Positions 9,426-18,373 of a DNA stretch of 51,008 bases are shown here, in pieces. Each line of letters begins with the position of its first letter. Within the stretch, counting starts at the first letter, position 1. Made by a program: the position numbers and the translations under genes. The notes under the pieces were generated by a model. It had not been told where the DNA came from, ran no database searches, and saw nothing but the letters and a program-made list of their open reading frames with translations. This DNA comes from Gammaproteobacteria bacterium. GTDB taxonomy: Bacteria > Pseudomonadota > Gammaproteobacteria > Coxiellales > Coxiellaceae. The DNA lies in NCBI GenBank assembly GCA_026399315.1, contig JAPLRF010000048.1, positions 1 to 51,008 of the forward strand, given 5' to 3'.

Positions 9426-9845
9426 TTATCTGAAGGCGGGCTTGCTTTCTGTTCTACTAAAAACAGAGCGTGAACTCAAGGGTGTTTTTTGAGAAAAAAG
9501 CCTATTTCGTTGTGGTGACAGACCACTTTTATCGTGGATAGTATTTTTTAGATGAATGTTTTCTTCCATTAATATTTTGTTTTGTATTTCCAGCGATGCA
9601 ATTTGATTTTTGCAATGCGTTAGATCATTGGTTTGATCGTTTTGCCGTTTCTGCTGTTCTTTTAGCAGAGTACGCAAGAGTGCAATTTGATCTTTTTGGA
9701 TATTGGCCGTATGCTGCAATGATTGAACAGCTAAATCCTGCCTTTTTTTCGGCACTGCTTTTGTGTCGGGTGCGCCTTCCAATTCTAACGGGTCCAAATA
9801 CTCACCCAAATACCCACATTCTTGCTTCTTTTCTTTGGCGCGCAT
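9426..9845 (-). CDS. Small coiled-coil protein, function unknown
   Basis: About 139 residues; a GTG four codons upstream (9857) is an alternative start. The N-terminal part is charged. A heptad-rich coiled coil runs from about residue 45 to 105 (TANIQKDQIALLRTLLKEQQ through MEENIHLKNTIHD). The tail is serine- and arginine-rich, ending SVFSRTESKPAFR. No family recognised. It is 11 bp upstream of mrp on the same strand. The tail pattern (PLS, then serines, then a basic aromatic end) resembles the 109-aa protein at 38315, so the two may be distant paralogues. Confidence 0.6.
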   Translation of the reverse strand: MRAKEKKQECGYLGEYLDPLELEGAPDTKAVPKKRQDLAVQSLQHTANIQKDQIALLRTLLKEQQKRQNDQTNDLTHCKNQIASLEIQNKILMEENIHLKNTIHDKSGLSPQRNRLFSQKTPLSSRSVFSRTESKPAFR

Positions 9846-9951
9846 GACGGAAAACACTCTCTAGGTTAATTTATAATAGCCGCAAATCGTAGCATAAAAT
9901 TGAAAGAATGCGTAATATTACCGCAACAGAATCGGAAGCGAGCATCAGACC

Positions 9952-11586
9952 ATGACATCACAACGCACTATTTTAATCACAACGGCTTTAACCTACGCTA
10001 ACGGCGAAATCCATTTAGGCCATTTGCTCGAAGCCATTCAGGCAGATATTTGGAAGCGCTTTCAAATCATGCGTGGAAACCAGTGCTACTACATTTCCGG
10101 CTCTGATGCACATGGCGCGCCGATCATGCTGGCAGCAGAAAAAAACAATATCGCCCCTGAAGTAATGGTGGAACAAATTCGCGAAGACCACATTAACGAT
10201 TATAAAAAATTTCACATCGGATTTGATAATTATCACAGCACGCACTCTGATGAAAATAAAAAACTGTCCATTGAAATTTACAATCGTTTGAAAAAAAATG
10301 GCGATATTGCTATTAAAACGATTACACAATTATACGATCCCGACAAAAAATTATTTTTGGCGGATCGTTTTGTAAAAGGCGAATGCCCAAAATGCGGCAC
10401 AAAAGATCAGTATGGTGACAACTGCGAATCTTGCGGGGCGACTTATGAACCCACTGATTTAATCAATCCACGCTCCGCTATTACAGGTGCCGTGCCGATT
10501 TTAAAAGAATCAGAACATTATTTTTTTGCGCTAGACCATTATGCTGATTTTTTAAATACTTGGACGCAATCAGGCGTGTTACAAACCGCCATTTCAAATA
10601 AATTACAAGAATGGTTTAAAGCGGGATTGCAACAATGGAATATTTCACGCGACGCACCCTATTTTGGCTTCGAGATGCCAGACGCTCCCAATAAATATTT
10701 TTATGTGTGGTTAGATGCGCCGATCGGCTATATCGCAAGCTTTGAAAATCTTTCTACCAGATCTCCTTTACCGCCTTTTTTCATGAATGAGGATAACGCG
10801 ACCGAGCTATACAATTTCATCGGCAAAGACATTATTTCTTTTCACGCTTTATTTTGGCCTGCGATGTTACACGCCACAGATCATCGCCTGCCTTCAGCGA
10901 TATTCACGCATGGATTTGTAACGGTCAATGGCGAAAAAATGTCGAAGTCACGCGGCACATTTATCACGGCGAAAAAATTCGCGGAAAATATTTCGACGGA
11001 ATATTTACGCTATTACTACGCATCAAAATTAAATAATCAGGTTGAAGACATTGATTTTAATTTTGCAGATTTCGCTGCAAAAATTAATTCGGACTTGGTT
11101 GGGAAGTATGTGAATTTGGCGAGCCGATGCGCAGGATTTATTACAAAAAAATTCGAGGGTAAATTATCAGCGCAACTGCCTGATGAAATATTATTTCAGG
11201 AATTTTTTTCTGCAGCTGAATCCATTGCGAAAGCTTACGAAGAATTAAACTATCACCGCGCTGCAAAAGAAATAATGCTATTAGCCGATAAAGCAAATCA
11301 ATATATTGATTTGCATAAACCGTGGTCGCTTGCAAAAGAAGAAGGCCGTGAAAATGACGTTCAATTAATTTGTACGCAAGGGTTAAATCTATTTCGGCTT
11401 TTAACGCTTTATTTAAAACCGATATTGCCGATTACAGCAGCGAGGGCGGAAAACTTTTTAAATATTGCGGCATTAAAATGGGCTGACTGTGCAACACCTC
11501 TATTAAATCACACCATTAATTTATTCGAGCCACTGATGCAGCGCGTGACGCCAGAGCAGATTGCGCATTTTGACAAGGCGGATTAA
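9952..11586 (+). CDS. metG: Methionyl-tRNA synthetase (short form)
   Basis: A 544-aa class I synthetase that charges tRNA-Met. HLGH is at 21-24 and KMSKS at 329-333. The zinc knuckle CPKC/CESC (Cys 145, 148, 158, 161) is in the connective region. The anticodon-binding helical domain follows. The C-terminal EMAPII-like tRNA-binding/dimerisation domain of E. coli MetG (677 aa) is absent. The next gene begins 2 bp after the stop, so this is a natural short form rather than a frameshift. Confidence 0.96.
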   Translation: MTSQRTILITTALTYANGEIHLGHLLEAIQADIWKRFQIMRGNQCYYISGSDAHGAPIMLAAEKNNIAPEVMVEQIREDHINDYKKFHIGFDNYHSTHSDENKKLSIEIYNRLKKNGDIAIKTITQLYDPDKKLFLADRFVKGECPKCGTKDQYGDNCESCGATYEPTDLINPRSAITGAVPILKESEHYFFALDHYADFLNTWTQSGVLQTAISNKLQEWFKAGLQQWNISRDAPYFGFEMPDAPNKYFYVWLDAPIGYIASFENLSTRSPLPPFFMNEDNATELYNFIGKDIISFHALFWPAMLHATDHRLPSAIFTHGFVTVNGEKMSKSRGTFITAKKFAENISTEYLRYYYASKLNNQVEDIDFNFADFAAKINSDLVGKYVNLASRCAGFITKKFEGKLSAQLPDEILFQEFFSAAESIAKAYEELNYHRAAKEIMLLADKANQYIDLHKPWSLAKEEGRENDVQLICTQGLNLFRLLTLYLKPILPITAARAENFLNIAALKWADCATPLLNHTINLFEPLMQRVTPEQIAHFDKAD

Positions 11587-11588
11587 GC

Positions 11589-12020
11589 ATGCCTTCTCAG
11601 TCACTGCCCGATATTGCAATCAATCCGCCGTTATTGGCAGTTATTCGAGAAGATGAATGCATTGGCTGCATGAAATGCGTTCAAGCCTGCCCGGTGGATT
11701 CAATTATTGGCGCTTCTAAATTTATGCACACGGTTATGACAGATGTTTGCATTGGCTGTGGATTGTGCGTTCCACCTTGCCCTGTCGATTGCATTGATAT
11801 GATCGCTTTGCCTGAAAGAACGCCGGTGGATCAAAAAAAACTAGAAAGCCAATCAAAAATACGTTTTGAGAATAAAAATATAAGATTAGAAAAAGAGCGC
11901 GTGAAAGAACGCGCCGGTTATTTGCAGTCAAAACAATCTCAATTAAAAAATAAAACAGTCGATGAAAGAAAGGCGGAGATTGCGGAGATTATCCAAAGAG
12001 CACAGAAACGTGGGCGGTAG
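11589..12020 (+). CDS. RnfB-like ferredoxin with two 4Fe-4S clusters
   Basis: A 143-aa protein with [12 protein letters not shown] (Cys 24, 27, 30, 34) and [12 protein letters not shown] (Cys 54, 57, 60, 64), followed by a long basic helix (about 80-143). The cluster region is like RnfB/RsxB, but the membrane anchor and N-terminal Fe-S domain are missing and no other rnf gene is present. It is followed by nth, as rnf/rsx genes often are. The last codons and the TAG stop lie inside a REP unit (12003-12031), so the C-terminus Q-K-R-G-R is repeat-encoded. A soluble electron carrier is likely; the partner is unknown. Confidence 0.85.
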   Translation: MPSQSLPDIAINPPLLAVIREDECIGCMKCVQACPVDSIIGASKFMHTVMTDVCIGCGLCVPPCPVDCIDMIALPERTPVDQKKLESQSKIRFENKNIRLEKERVKERAGYLQSKQSQLKNKTVDERKAEIAEIIQRAQKRGR

Positions 12021-12031
12021 CCTGCGTGTGA
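12003..12031. repeat. REP-like palindromic repeat (class 1) at the end of the ferredoxin gene
   Basis: Starts cagaaacgt and ends gcgtgtga, as the other class-1 units. It overlaps the final codons and the TAG stop of the ferredoxin gene and precedes nth by about 30 bp. Confidence 0.75.
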
Positions 12032-12059
12032 TCCCCGCGATGAGAACAGGCATTATTTA

Positions 12060-12698
12060 ATGAACAAAAATAACATCCCAAAAATATTCAAAACCCTCCA
12101 AAAATCCAATCCCACGCCCACAACCGAATTGCATTTTAATACGCATTTTGAATTATTAATTTCTGTTATTTTATCCGCACAAGCAACGGACATCAGCGTC
12201 AACAAAGCAACGAAAATATTATTTCCGATTGCAAACACACCTGAAAGCATTTTGGCGTTGGGTGAAAATGGATTAAAAAAATATATCAAAACAATTGGCT
12301 TATTCAATTCGAAAGCAAAACACATCATTCAAACTTGCGCCATTTTAATAAAACAATTTAAATCGACTGTGCCGGATATTCGCGAGGCTTTAGAAAGTTT
12401 GCCTGGTGTCGGTAGAAAAACAGCAAACGTGATTTTAAACACCGCATTTGGTGAATCAACCATTGCGGTCGACACGCATATTTTTCGCGTTGCCAACCGA
12501 ACAGGATTAGCAAAAGGAAGAACACCGCTTGAAGTTGAAAAACAATTATTGAAAATTATGCCAAAAAAATATTTAAAGGATGCACATCATTGGCTGGTAT
12601 TGCATGGACGATATGTTTGTGTGGCACGGAATCCAAAATGTGTCGAATGCGCCATCGCGACGTGGTGCGATTATAATCTTGCTCAGGCTGTGACATAG
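12060..12698 (+). CDS. nth: Endonuclease III
   Basis: A 212-aa DNA glycosylase/AP lyase (E. coli Nth is 211 aa) that removes oxidised pyrimidines. The helix-hairpin-helix LPGVGRKTANVIL holds the catalytic lysine K120; the catalytic aspartate is D138 in AVDTHIFRV. The 4Fe-4S ligands C187, C194, C197 and C203 have the usual C-x6-C-x2-C-x5-C spacing. It follows the ferredoxin gene on the same strand. Confidence 0.96.
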   Translation: MNKNNIPKIFKTLQKSNPTPTTELHFNTHFELLISVILSAQATDISVNKATKILFPIANTPESILALGENGLKKYIKTIGLFNSKAKHIIQTCAILIKQFKSTVPDIREALESLPGVGRKTANVILNTAFGESTIAVDTHIFRVANRTGLAKGRTPLEVEKQLLKIMPKKYLKDAHHWLVLHGRYVCVARNPKCVECAIATWCDYNLAQAVT

Positions 12699-12699
12699 A

Positions 12700-12798
12700 G
12701 CCGAGCGCGCTAGCAAGAGATGAAATGCCATGCGATTGATCGTATGTTTGCATGAGGGAAATCTACTGCGTGTTCCGTCGCTTGCTAACGCGCGCGGT
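12700..12798. repeat. Inverted repeat pair after nth
   Basis: Arms at 12700-12717 and 12781-12798 match as inverted repeats at 15 of 18 positions (core cttgcta-cgcgc). The 63-bp spacer shows nothing else. The element begins a few bases after the nth stop and resembles the other small inverted-repeat elements in the window. Confidence 0.55.
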
Positions 12799-12818
12799 TC
12801 TGTGGCCTGATTTTTTGC

Positions 12819-12844
12819 AAAAAAAGACCAGCGCGAAGCTGGTC
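12819..12844 (-). terminator. Rho-independent terminator of the 321-aa gene
   Basis: Read on the minus strand: stem GACCAGC / GCTGGTC with a 5-nt loop, followed by a run of seven T. It lies about 15 bp after the stop at 12860. Confidence 0.85.
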
Positions 12845-12859
12845 CTGGACATCGATAAA

Positions 12860-13825
12860 TCAGGCATTACAGCCACCATAACTCATATGTTCCTCAAGCG
12901 TTGCCATTGAAGTACCTGAAGCAGTTGAAGCAGAACGGTTACGCCCTGCAGCTGCTAAAAGACTTTCCGTTAAATTCACTGTTGATGCTGCAACACGATT
13001 CTGAATCGCACGCGCCACTGAAAACACACCAGCTGTAGCCAAAAGCGTGCCACACACTGCCGTTGTATGCGCAGAAATTTGTTTTCCAAAGCTTAAGTCG
13101 TAATCACATTGTGGGCTCAAAGCAATACACGTCTGCGAAAACGCTGTGAGCAGTGCAAGCGTGACCGCCGATGCGCCACTTGCCAATTTGTTTTCTTTTG
13201 CAAAATTTGCTGCAGCAGCACAAAACCCACTCAAACAGTTTGGCACGCTGGCTTGAGCTGGAATCGTGCGGAATCTTTCATCTTCGTCAGCTCTTTCAGA
13301 AAGCGTTCTCTCATCGCTTTCCTCAAGCGCATCCATTTGACCATTCATTGCTGTGACCGCTGCCTCTAACAGCATAGGTGTTTCATAACCAGAATCGAGG
13401 ATTGAAAGTTCAACAGATTGATTTTTTATTGTTCTTGCGCGCGCTTTAAAACCCTCAAGCACTTCATTAACTTCATCCCCAGTCATCGGGGTTGTTGCGA
13501 TTTTTTCAAGATGATGCACAACATCATCATTCAATTTTCTAATGTCATCTTTCAAAGTCGACTTGCTTTGAGCAGCTAAAGCACCCTTTGATGATCTGAT
13601 CGGAATAGGTTTTGAAATTTTTGCTTGTGGTGTGCTTGTTTTTTCGCCATCTGAATCCAGCGCACTTCCTTCAGCTTCCTCGCAGCTATGAAACTCATCT
13701 GAACCTGTCTCCTGAGCATCAGCTTGGACTAATCCTGCTGATCCTACAGCTGTGAATGATTCATTTTTTGGTGCTGGCGATTTTTCTTTCCCTTCTTCCA
13801 TTGCTGCTAAATTATCTCTCGACAT
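12860..13825 (-). CDS. Candidate effector with two C-terminal membrane helices, unknown family
   Basis: A 321-aa protein. The N-terminal two thirds are polar and acidic (DEFHSCEEAEGSALDSDGEK near 43-62) with a helical stretch about 95-190. Two hydrophobic segments follow: about 221-243 (SAVTLALLTAFSQTCIALS) and about 255-275 (AVCGTLLATAGVFSVA). There is no N-terminal signal. It is a single-gene unit with GAGGGG before the ATG and its own terminator. Upstream on the minus strand, TTGACA about 115 bp before the start has a weak -10. A PmrA-like box lies farther upstream, at the guaC stop. The look is that of a translocated membrane-targeted protein; the family is not recognised. Confidence 0.6.
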   Translation of the reverse strand: MSRDNLAAMEEGKEKSPAPKNESFTAVGSAGLVQADAQETGSDEFHSCEEAEGSALDSDGEKTSTPQAKISKPIPIRSSKGALAAQSKSTLKDDIRKLNDDVVHHLEKIATTPMTGDEVNEVLEGFKARARTIKNQSVELSILDSGYETPMLLEAAVTAMNGQMDALEESDERTLSERADEDERFRTIPAQASVPNCLSGFCAAAANFAKENKLASGASAVTLALLTAFSQTCIALSPQCDYDLSFGKQISAHTTAVCGTLLATAGVFSVARAIQNRVAASTVNLTESLLAAAGRNRSASTASGTSMATLEEHMSYGGCNA

Positions 13826-13964
13826 ATTTTCCCCTCATTACCTTCAGTAATAGATTAATTGCATTGATTCGTTATTTATTCCGTTAATATTGGCTTGCTT
13901 CCGCGCAACGCACAAAATTAACGGATATGGCGCTGATCTGTCAATATTCAACTAAAAAGAATAC

Positions 13965-13980
13965 TTAAAGAAAGCTTAAG
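13965..13980 (-). promoter_or_regulatory. PmrA-like box upstream of the 321-aa gene
   Basis: On the minus strand it reads CTTAA-GC-TT-TC-TTTAA, one base from cTTAA-N2-TT-N2-cTTAA. It overlaps the guaC stop codon and lies about 140 bp before the 321-aa gene. Unlike the other four boxes, the hexamer 11 bp downstream (AGTTGA) is a poor -10, so activity is doubtful. Confidence 0.35.
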
Positions 13981-14986
13981 CCAACGTCTTATGCGGCAAG
14001 CTTTCGATGCGTCCCGCTGGCGTCACCACCACGTAATCTAACTTTCGCTGCAGCTCTTTAATTGTGCTGGCGCCCGCGTAGGTTAAGCCTGAACGCAACC
14101 CACCGATAATATCACCCATAATAAAATCCTGGTCTTCACGGTAAATCACTTCTGTTGCAACGCCTTCCGCCGTTTTCCATTCATGCATGACGCCCATAAA
14201 ATCTTCCTGCGCTTCTTTGCTTGCCATACCGCGGTATTTTTTAATTTTCACCCCATTTTCTTTTGTGATCACTTCGCCAGGCGTCACTGCCGTGCCTGCC
14301 AACATGCCGCCGATCATCACAAAATCAGCCCCAAAAGCGAGCGCTTTCACAATATCACCGGCTGTGCGAATACCGCCGTCTGCAACAATGGAGCGATCGC
14401 AACGCGCACATTCTTGTATGCACGTTAACATGGGAATACCAAAGCCCGTTTTAATGCGCGTGCTACAAACGGATCCACCGCCAATACCTGCTTTAATAAT
14501 ATCAGCGCCACAGGATGCCAAATAATCCGCGCCCGCATATGTCGCGACATTGCCCGCCATAATACAAGCGTTTTTTAAAAGGTGACGCAATTTTTTCAAT
14601 GTGCTGCCAACATATTTTGCATGCGCATGCGCCACATCAATACAAAAATAATTTGCGCCTGCTTCATGCAAGGCTTTCGCACGTTCTAATTCAGCGTCGG
14701 TACAGCCAATTGAAACAAATACTTTGTCTGAACATTTTTTAAATTCAGCAATGTTTTCCTCAATGCTCATAAAGCGATGCAAAACACCGATGCCGCCTTT
14801 GCTCGACATAAAATTGGCCATCGCACTTTCCGTGATCGTGTCCATATTGGAGCTCATCACCGGCAATTGCAGACTTAATTGATTTGTTTTGTCCGTTACC
14901 GCTGTTTCGACTAAGCGGCGTGATTCATGATGATTGTAAGCAGGGACCATGAGTACATCATCAAATGTAATTGCGTTTTGTGGCAT
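13976..14986 (-). CDS. guaC: GMP reductase (IMPDH/GMPR family)
   Basis: A 336-aa TIM-barrel enzyme. The active-site cysteine is C174 in GIGGGSVCSTR; FDDVLMVP opens the protein, and GNVATYAGA and DGGIRTAGDIVKALAFGADFVMIG are phosphate-binding segments. The size and lack of CBS domains favour GMP reductase (GMP to IMP) over IMP dehydrogenase (about 490 aa), although short CBS-less family members of other specificity exist. It is 15 bp downstream of gmhB on the same strand. Confidence 0.88.
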   Translation of the reverse strand: MPQNAITFDDVLMVPAYNHHESRRLVETAVTDKTNQLSLQLPVMSSNMDTITESAMANFMSSKGGIGVLHRFMSIEENIAEFKKCSDKVFVSIGCTDAELERAKALHEAGANYFCIDVAHAHAKYVGSTLKKLRHLLKNACIMAGNVATYAGADYLASCGADIIKAGIGGGSVCSTRIKTGFGIPMLTCIQECARCDRSIVADGGIRTAGDIVKALAFGADFVMIGGMLAGTAVTPGEVITKENGVKIKKYRGMASKEAQEDFMGVMHEWKTAEGVATEVIYREDQDFIMGDIIGGLRSGLTYAGASTIKELQRKLDYVVVTPAGRIESLPHKTLA

Positions 14987-15001
14987 AATTGTTCTTCCAA
15001 T

Positions 15002-15529
15002 TTATTTTTGGCTATTCTGCGCCATTGCAAGCAAATTTTCAAACACAGGTAGTTTTATTTTTGCCAGCTGCTTTTCTGTTCTTCTGCCATTACCTGTACG
15101 CACCAAAATAAATTCACAACCAACCGCTTGCGCGACTTCAAAATCTTTCACGCTATCGCCAATGTAAATTATTTCATCGCTTTCTACTTGAAACTCTTTT
15201 TGAATTTGCTGCAACATACCCGGCTTTGGTTTTCTGCAATGACAATTTTCATCCGGCGTATGCGGGCAAAAATAAATCTTTTCAATCTTTCCGCCGAGCA
15301 CTTCAACAGCATGAATTAATTTTGCATGAATTTTTTCTAATGTTACTAATGAAAATAATCCACGATTCACGCCAGATTGATTCGTTGCGATCACAATGGT
15401 ATTGCCCGCCTTTGATAATTGCGCAATCGCTTCAATACTACCCGGAATGGGAATCCATTCGCCGGGTGATTTTATATAATCTGGCGAATCGATATTGATA
15501 ACGCCGTCGCGGTCAAGGATGATTAACAT
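15002..15529 (-). CDS. gmhB: D-glycero-D-manno-heptose 1,7-bisphosphate 7-phosphatase
   Basis: A 175-aa HAD-superfamily phosphatase of the LPS inner-core heptose pathway. ILDRDGVIN gives the nucleophile D6 and acid/base D8; the zinc loop CPHTPDENCHCRKPKPGM is diagnostic of GmhB, and GDSVKDFEVA is the fourth HAD motif. The start at 15529 is chosen because GGAGGG lies about 5 nt upstream. A TTG start four codons earlier would fall inside that ribosome site. Confidence 0.93.
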   Translation of the reverse strand: MLIILDRDGVINIDSPDYIKSPGEWIPIPGSIEAIAQLSKAGNTIVIATNQSGVNRGLFSLVTLEKIHAKLIHAVEVLGGKIEKIYFCPHTPDENCHCRKPKPGMLQQIQKEFQVESDEIIYIGDSVKDFEVAQAVGCEFILVRTGNGRRTEKQLAKIKLPVFENLLAMAQNSQK

Positions 15530-15596
15530 AACGCCCTCCAATTTCAGACAATTAAAATAATTGACAGCAAGCGCTAAGGCCTCGGTTCACTGCTAT

Positions 15597-16121
15597 TTAA
15601 GGCACAAAACCTATTTTCGGCTTATCGTCAGTACTCGGCATCTCCATCATCTGACGAATAACACTGACCAGAGATTTGATGGCATCATCATGTCCATTTA
15701 AACGACTTTCAAGCTCACTCAATTTATGACGCAATGTTACATTAGTACTTAGCAATTGTCGCAATTTTACAAAAGTACGAACCACCAATACACTCACTTC
15801 AATTGCTTTCGGTGAATTTAAAACGCTAGCCGCCATAATCACGCCATGCTCGGTAAATACGTTGGGGTTTTCACTTGCAAACTTCAGCCTAGCGAGGTGG
15901 TCGCAATTTGCGACCACCTCCAGTTTTTCACTTTTGGTTAGCTCAAACACAAAATCAGCAGGGAATCGATCGCGATTCCGCTTCACCTGTTCATTCAAAC
16001 GTTTTGTTGTAACGCCATATAGATTCGCCAGATCTGCATCCACAATCACTTTTTGATTTCGAATCAACATTATTTTTGTTGCAATTTGATCCGATGAGGC
16101 AACTACTTTTTTAACTGACAT
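15597..16121 (-). CDS. ORF6N-domain protein
   Basis: A 174-aa protein. The N-terminal ORF6N domain (IMLIRNQKVIVDADLANLYGV, then LNEQVKRNRDRFPADFVF) is of the kind found in phage antirepressors and defence-linked DNA-binding proteins. TEHGVIMAASVLNS near 92-105 is conserved in the family. A short helical C-terminal region follows. It stands alone between gmhB and fmt, which suggests a mobile origin. A perfect 27-bp palindrome sits inside the coding region. Confidence 0.85.
   Translation of the reverse strand: MSVKKVVASSDQIATKIMLIRNQKVIVDADLANLYGVTTKRLNEQVKRNRDRFPADFVFELTKSEKLEVVANCDHLARLKFASENPNVFTEHGVIMAASVLNSPKAIEVSVLVVRTFVKLRQLLSTNVTLRHKLSELESRLNGHDDAIKSLVSVIRQMMEMPSTDDKPKIGFVP
15894..15920. 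repeat. Perfect palindrome inside the ORF6N gene
   Basis: Arms gaggtggtcgcaa (15894-15906) and ttgcgaccacctc (15908-15920) pair perfectly around a single t. On the coding strand it encodes the stretch EVVANCDHL within the ORF6N protein. Confidence 0.85.
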
Positions 16122-16199
16122 GAAAAGTCCTTAGCGTTATTAACCGGGACAATCATACTCGTTTTTTTTGAATTATTACCCTCGTGTTTTTTAAAAAAA

Positions 16200-17138
16200 T
16201 TATTTAAATCTCGTTTCTCCAACAACCCAATTCACAGCATGCCCACGCAAAAAATCACTCGCCGACATTTGCTTTTTCCCGGGTAACTGCACAGATAATA
16301 TTTCCAACAAACCATCAGCAGCCGCAATGCAAAATCTATCTTTGGCGATTTGAACAAATGTCCCTGGTTTTTCAGTTGTTATTTGATGGCTCACTGTCGC
16401 TTCCAAAATTTTCAATACTTGATTGTTGAAAATTGTACTTGCAACTGGCCATGAATTAAAAGCACGAATCTTATTATTAATGTCGACCGCTGATTTATGC
16501 CAATCAATGACCGCTTCTGATTTTTCAATTTTTGCGGCATGCGTTGCCAATGCATTGTCTTGCGCAATAGGCTTAATTGAATTTAACGCATCCAATGTTT
16601 GCAATAATAAGTTCGCACCCATTACTGAAAACAAGTCATGCAATTGTTGACTGTTTTCATCGCCTTTTAAGCTATATTTTTCTTGTTTTAAAATTGGCCC
16701 GGTGTCCATTCCTTTATCCAATTGCATAATCGTCACCGCTGTTTCGCTATCGCCCGCTTCAATTGAACGCGGAATCGGTGCGGCACCGCGCCAACGCGGC
16801 AACAACGAAGGATGCACATTTATGCAGCCGTATTTTGGAATACTTAAAACGGCTTGCGGTAAAATAAGTCCGTAAGCAACCACGACCATCACGTCGGGAT
16901 TCAAGGCTTTTAATTCCGCTACAGCTGTTTCGTCACGCAAGCTTTTAGGCTGAAAAACAGGGACATTATTTTCTTGCGCCATGACTTTAACAGGCGATGC
17001 ATGCAAGTGTTGCCCGCGGCCAGCAGGACGATCCGGCTGCGTATAAACACCCAGCACAGTGTGTTTTGATTTTAATAATAATTGTAATGTCGGCACTGCA
17101 AATTCAGGCGTGCCGGCAAAAATGATTTTCAATGACAT
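16200..17138 (-). CDS. fmt: Methionyl-tRNA formyltransferase
   Basis: A 312-aa enzyme that formylates initiator Met-tRNA using 10-formyl-THF. Catalytic-type residues are N107 and H109 in INVHPSLLPRWRGAAPI and D145 in QLDKGMDTG. The C-terminal OB-like domain (about 205-312) is present. It is alone on the minus strand, divergent from dprA; def is not adjacent as it often is. Confidence 0.95.
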   Translation of the reverse strand: MSLKIIFAGTPEFAVPTLQLLLKSKHTVLGVYTQPDRPAGRGQHLHASPVKVMAQENNVPVFQPKSLRDETAVAELKALNPDVMVVVAYGLILPQAVLSIPKYGCINVHPSLLPRWRGAAPIPRSIEAGDSETAVTIMQLDKGMDTGPILKQEKYSLKGDENSQQLHDLFSVMGANLLLQTLDALNSIKPIAQDNALATHAAKIEKSEAVIDWHKSAVDINNKIRAFNSWPVASTIFNNQVLKILEATVSHQITTEKPGTFVQIAKDRFCIAAADGLLEILSVQLPGKKQMSASDFLRGHAVNWVVGETRFK

Positions 17139-17174
17139 ATTACATTCTCTAATTATACAATTTCTGACAGAATT

Positions 17175-17209
17175 CGCACGAGGGCTTCCGCCCCCACTTC
17201 CGAGCTATT
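17175..17209. repeat. REP-like repeat (class 2)
   Basis: Reads cgcacgagggcttccgcccc, then cacttccgagctatt. It resembles the units at 37079, 50331 and 50672 (cgcacg-aggcttcc core). It lies in the fmt-dprA divergent gap. Confidence 0.55.
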
Positions 17210-17258
17210 CAAGAAAACACGGTATGGATTATTTTTTAAATAATTGTAAACTCTCCGC

Positions 17259-18368
17259 ATGAATAATAACACAATTGAATTACTATATTACTTAACGCTG
17301 CTTCAGGCGCCACTTGTCGGTGTAGCACGCATTAAAAAATTATTACAACATTTTGGCAATATTGAAAATATTTGCAAAGCATCTCAAGGAGAATTGCAAT
17401 CACAAAAACTAAATGACGCGCAAATTCACGCTATTAAAAAACCAAATCAAAAATGGAACAATACAGCATTAGAGTGGGCAACGGAAAAAAATCATCATAT
17501 TATTTTATTTAATGATTCACGTTATCCTCAACTACTCAAAGAAATTGCGTCAGCACCGCCCATCTTATATATTCACGGCGAATTAGCAATATTATCACAA
17601 CCCCAAATCGCGCTTGTTGGCAGTCGCAATCCATCACACACCGGCTTAGAGCTGGCTGAAGAATTTGCCTATGCATTATCAAAAGCGGGGTTAATGATAA
17701 CCAGCGGATTGGCGCTCGGAATCGATACAGCAAGTCATCACGGCGCATTAAATGCAAATGGAAAAACAATTGCGGTATTAGGCAGCGGTTTATTGCAAAT
17801 TTACCCTTTTCGTAATAAAAAATTGGCCATGCAAATTGCCGATAACGGCTGCCTTGTTTCAGAGCTACCCTTAAACACAACACCGATCCCCGCAAACTTC
17901 CCAAGACGCAATCGCATTATCAGCGGTCTCAGCCTAGGGACTTTGGTTGTTGAAGCCGCCTTAAAAAGCGGCTCGCTGATTACAGCGCACCTAGCGCTGG
18001 AACAAAATCGAGAGGTGTTTGCTATTCCGGGCTCACTGAGAAATCCCACATCCCAAGGCTGCCTGTCTTTGATTCAACAAGGCGCCAAATGCATAACGTC
18101 GGTAAATGACATTTTAGATGAAATAAACAGCTTTTCTAAAAATATAAACTTAGGGCCGCCTTTAAAAACGATGCTTGCGCCCTCACATCTTCTTGATAAA
18201 ACAGAACAGCTAGTGCTAGCCTGTATCGAACATGATTCAGCAACGATTGACCAAATCTGTAATCGCAGTAAACTATCCACACAATCGGTTAGTGCAACAT
18301 TATTACAACTAGAATTAAAAGATGTGATTAAAAATGAATTTGGGCAGTATTTTATTTTACACGGGTAG
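17259..18368 (+). CDS. dprA: DNA processing protein DprA
   Basis: A 369-aa protein that loads RecA on incoming single-stranded DNA in transformation. The Rossmann-type core includes VGSRNPSHTGLELA, TSGLALGIDTASHHGAL and AVLGSGLLQIYPFRNKKLA. The C-terminal part (about 310-369) is a winged-helix segment. It is followed by smg 5 bp later and then topA, the usual gammaproteobacterial order. comM, also transformation-related, lies at 32926. Confidence 0.95.
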   Translation: MNNNTIELLYYLTLLQAPLVGVARIKKLLQHFGNIENICKASQGELQSQKLNDAQIHAIKKPNQKWNNTALEWATEKNHHIILFNDSRYPQLLKEIASAPPILYIHGELAILSQPQIALVGSRNPSHTGLELAEEFAYALSKAGLMITSGLALGIDTASHHGALNANGKTIAVLGSGLLQIYPFRNKKLAMQIADNGCLVSELPLNTTPIPANFPRRNRIISGLSLGTLVVEAALKSGSLITAHLALEQNREVFAIPGSLRNPTSQGCLSLIQQGAKCITSVNDILDEINSFSKNINLGPPLKTMLAPSHLLDKTEQLVLACIEHDSATIDQICNRSKLSTQSVSATLLQLELKDVIKNEFGQYFILHG

Positions 18369-18373
18369 TTTTA

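Noticed and set aside
9952..11586. Possible frameshift removing the C-terminal domain of MetG.
   Set aside because: The ferredoxin gene starts 2 bp after the stop and its frame explains the following bases, so metG is a natural short form.
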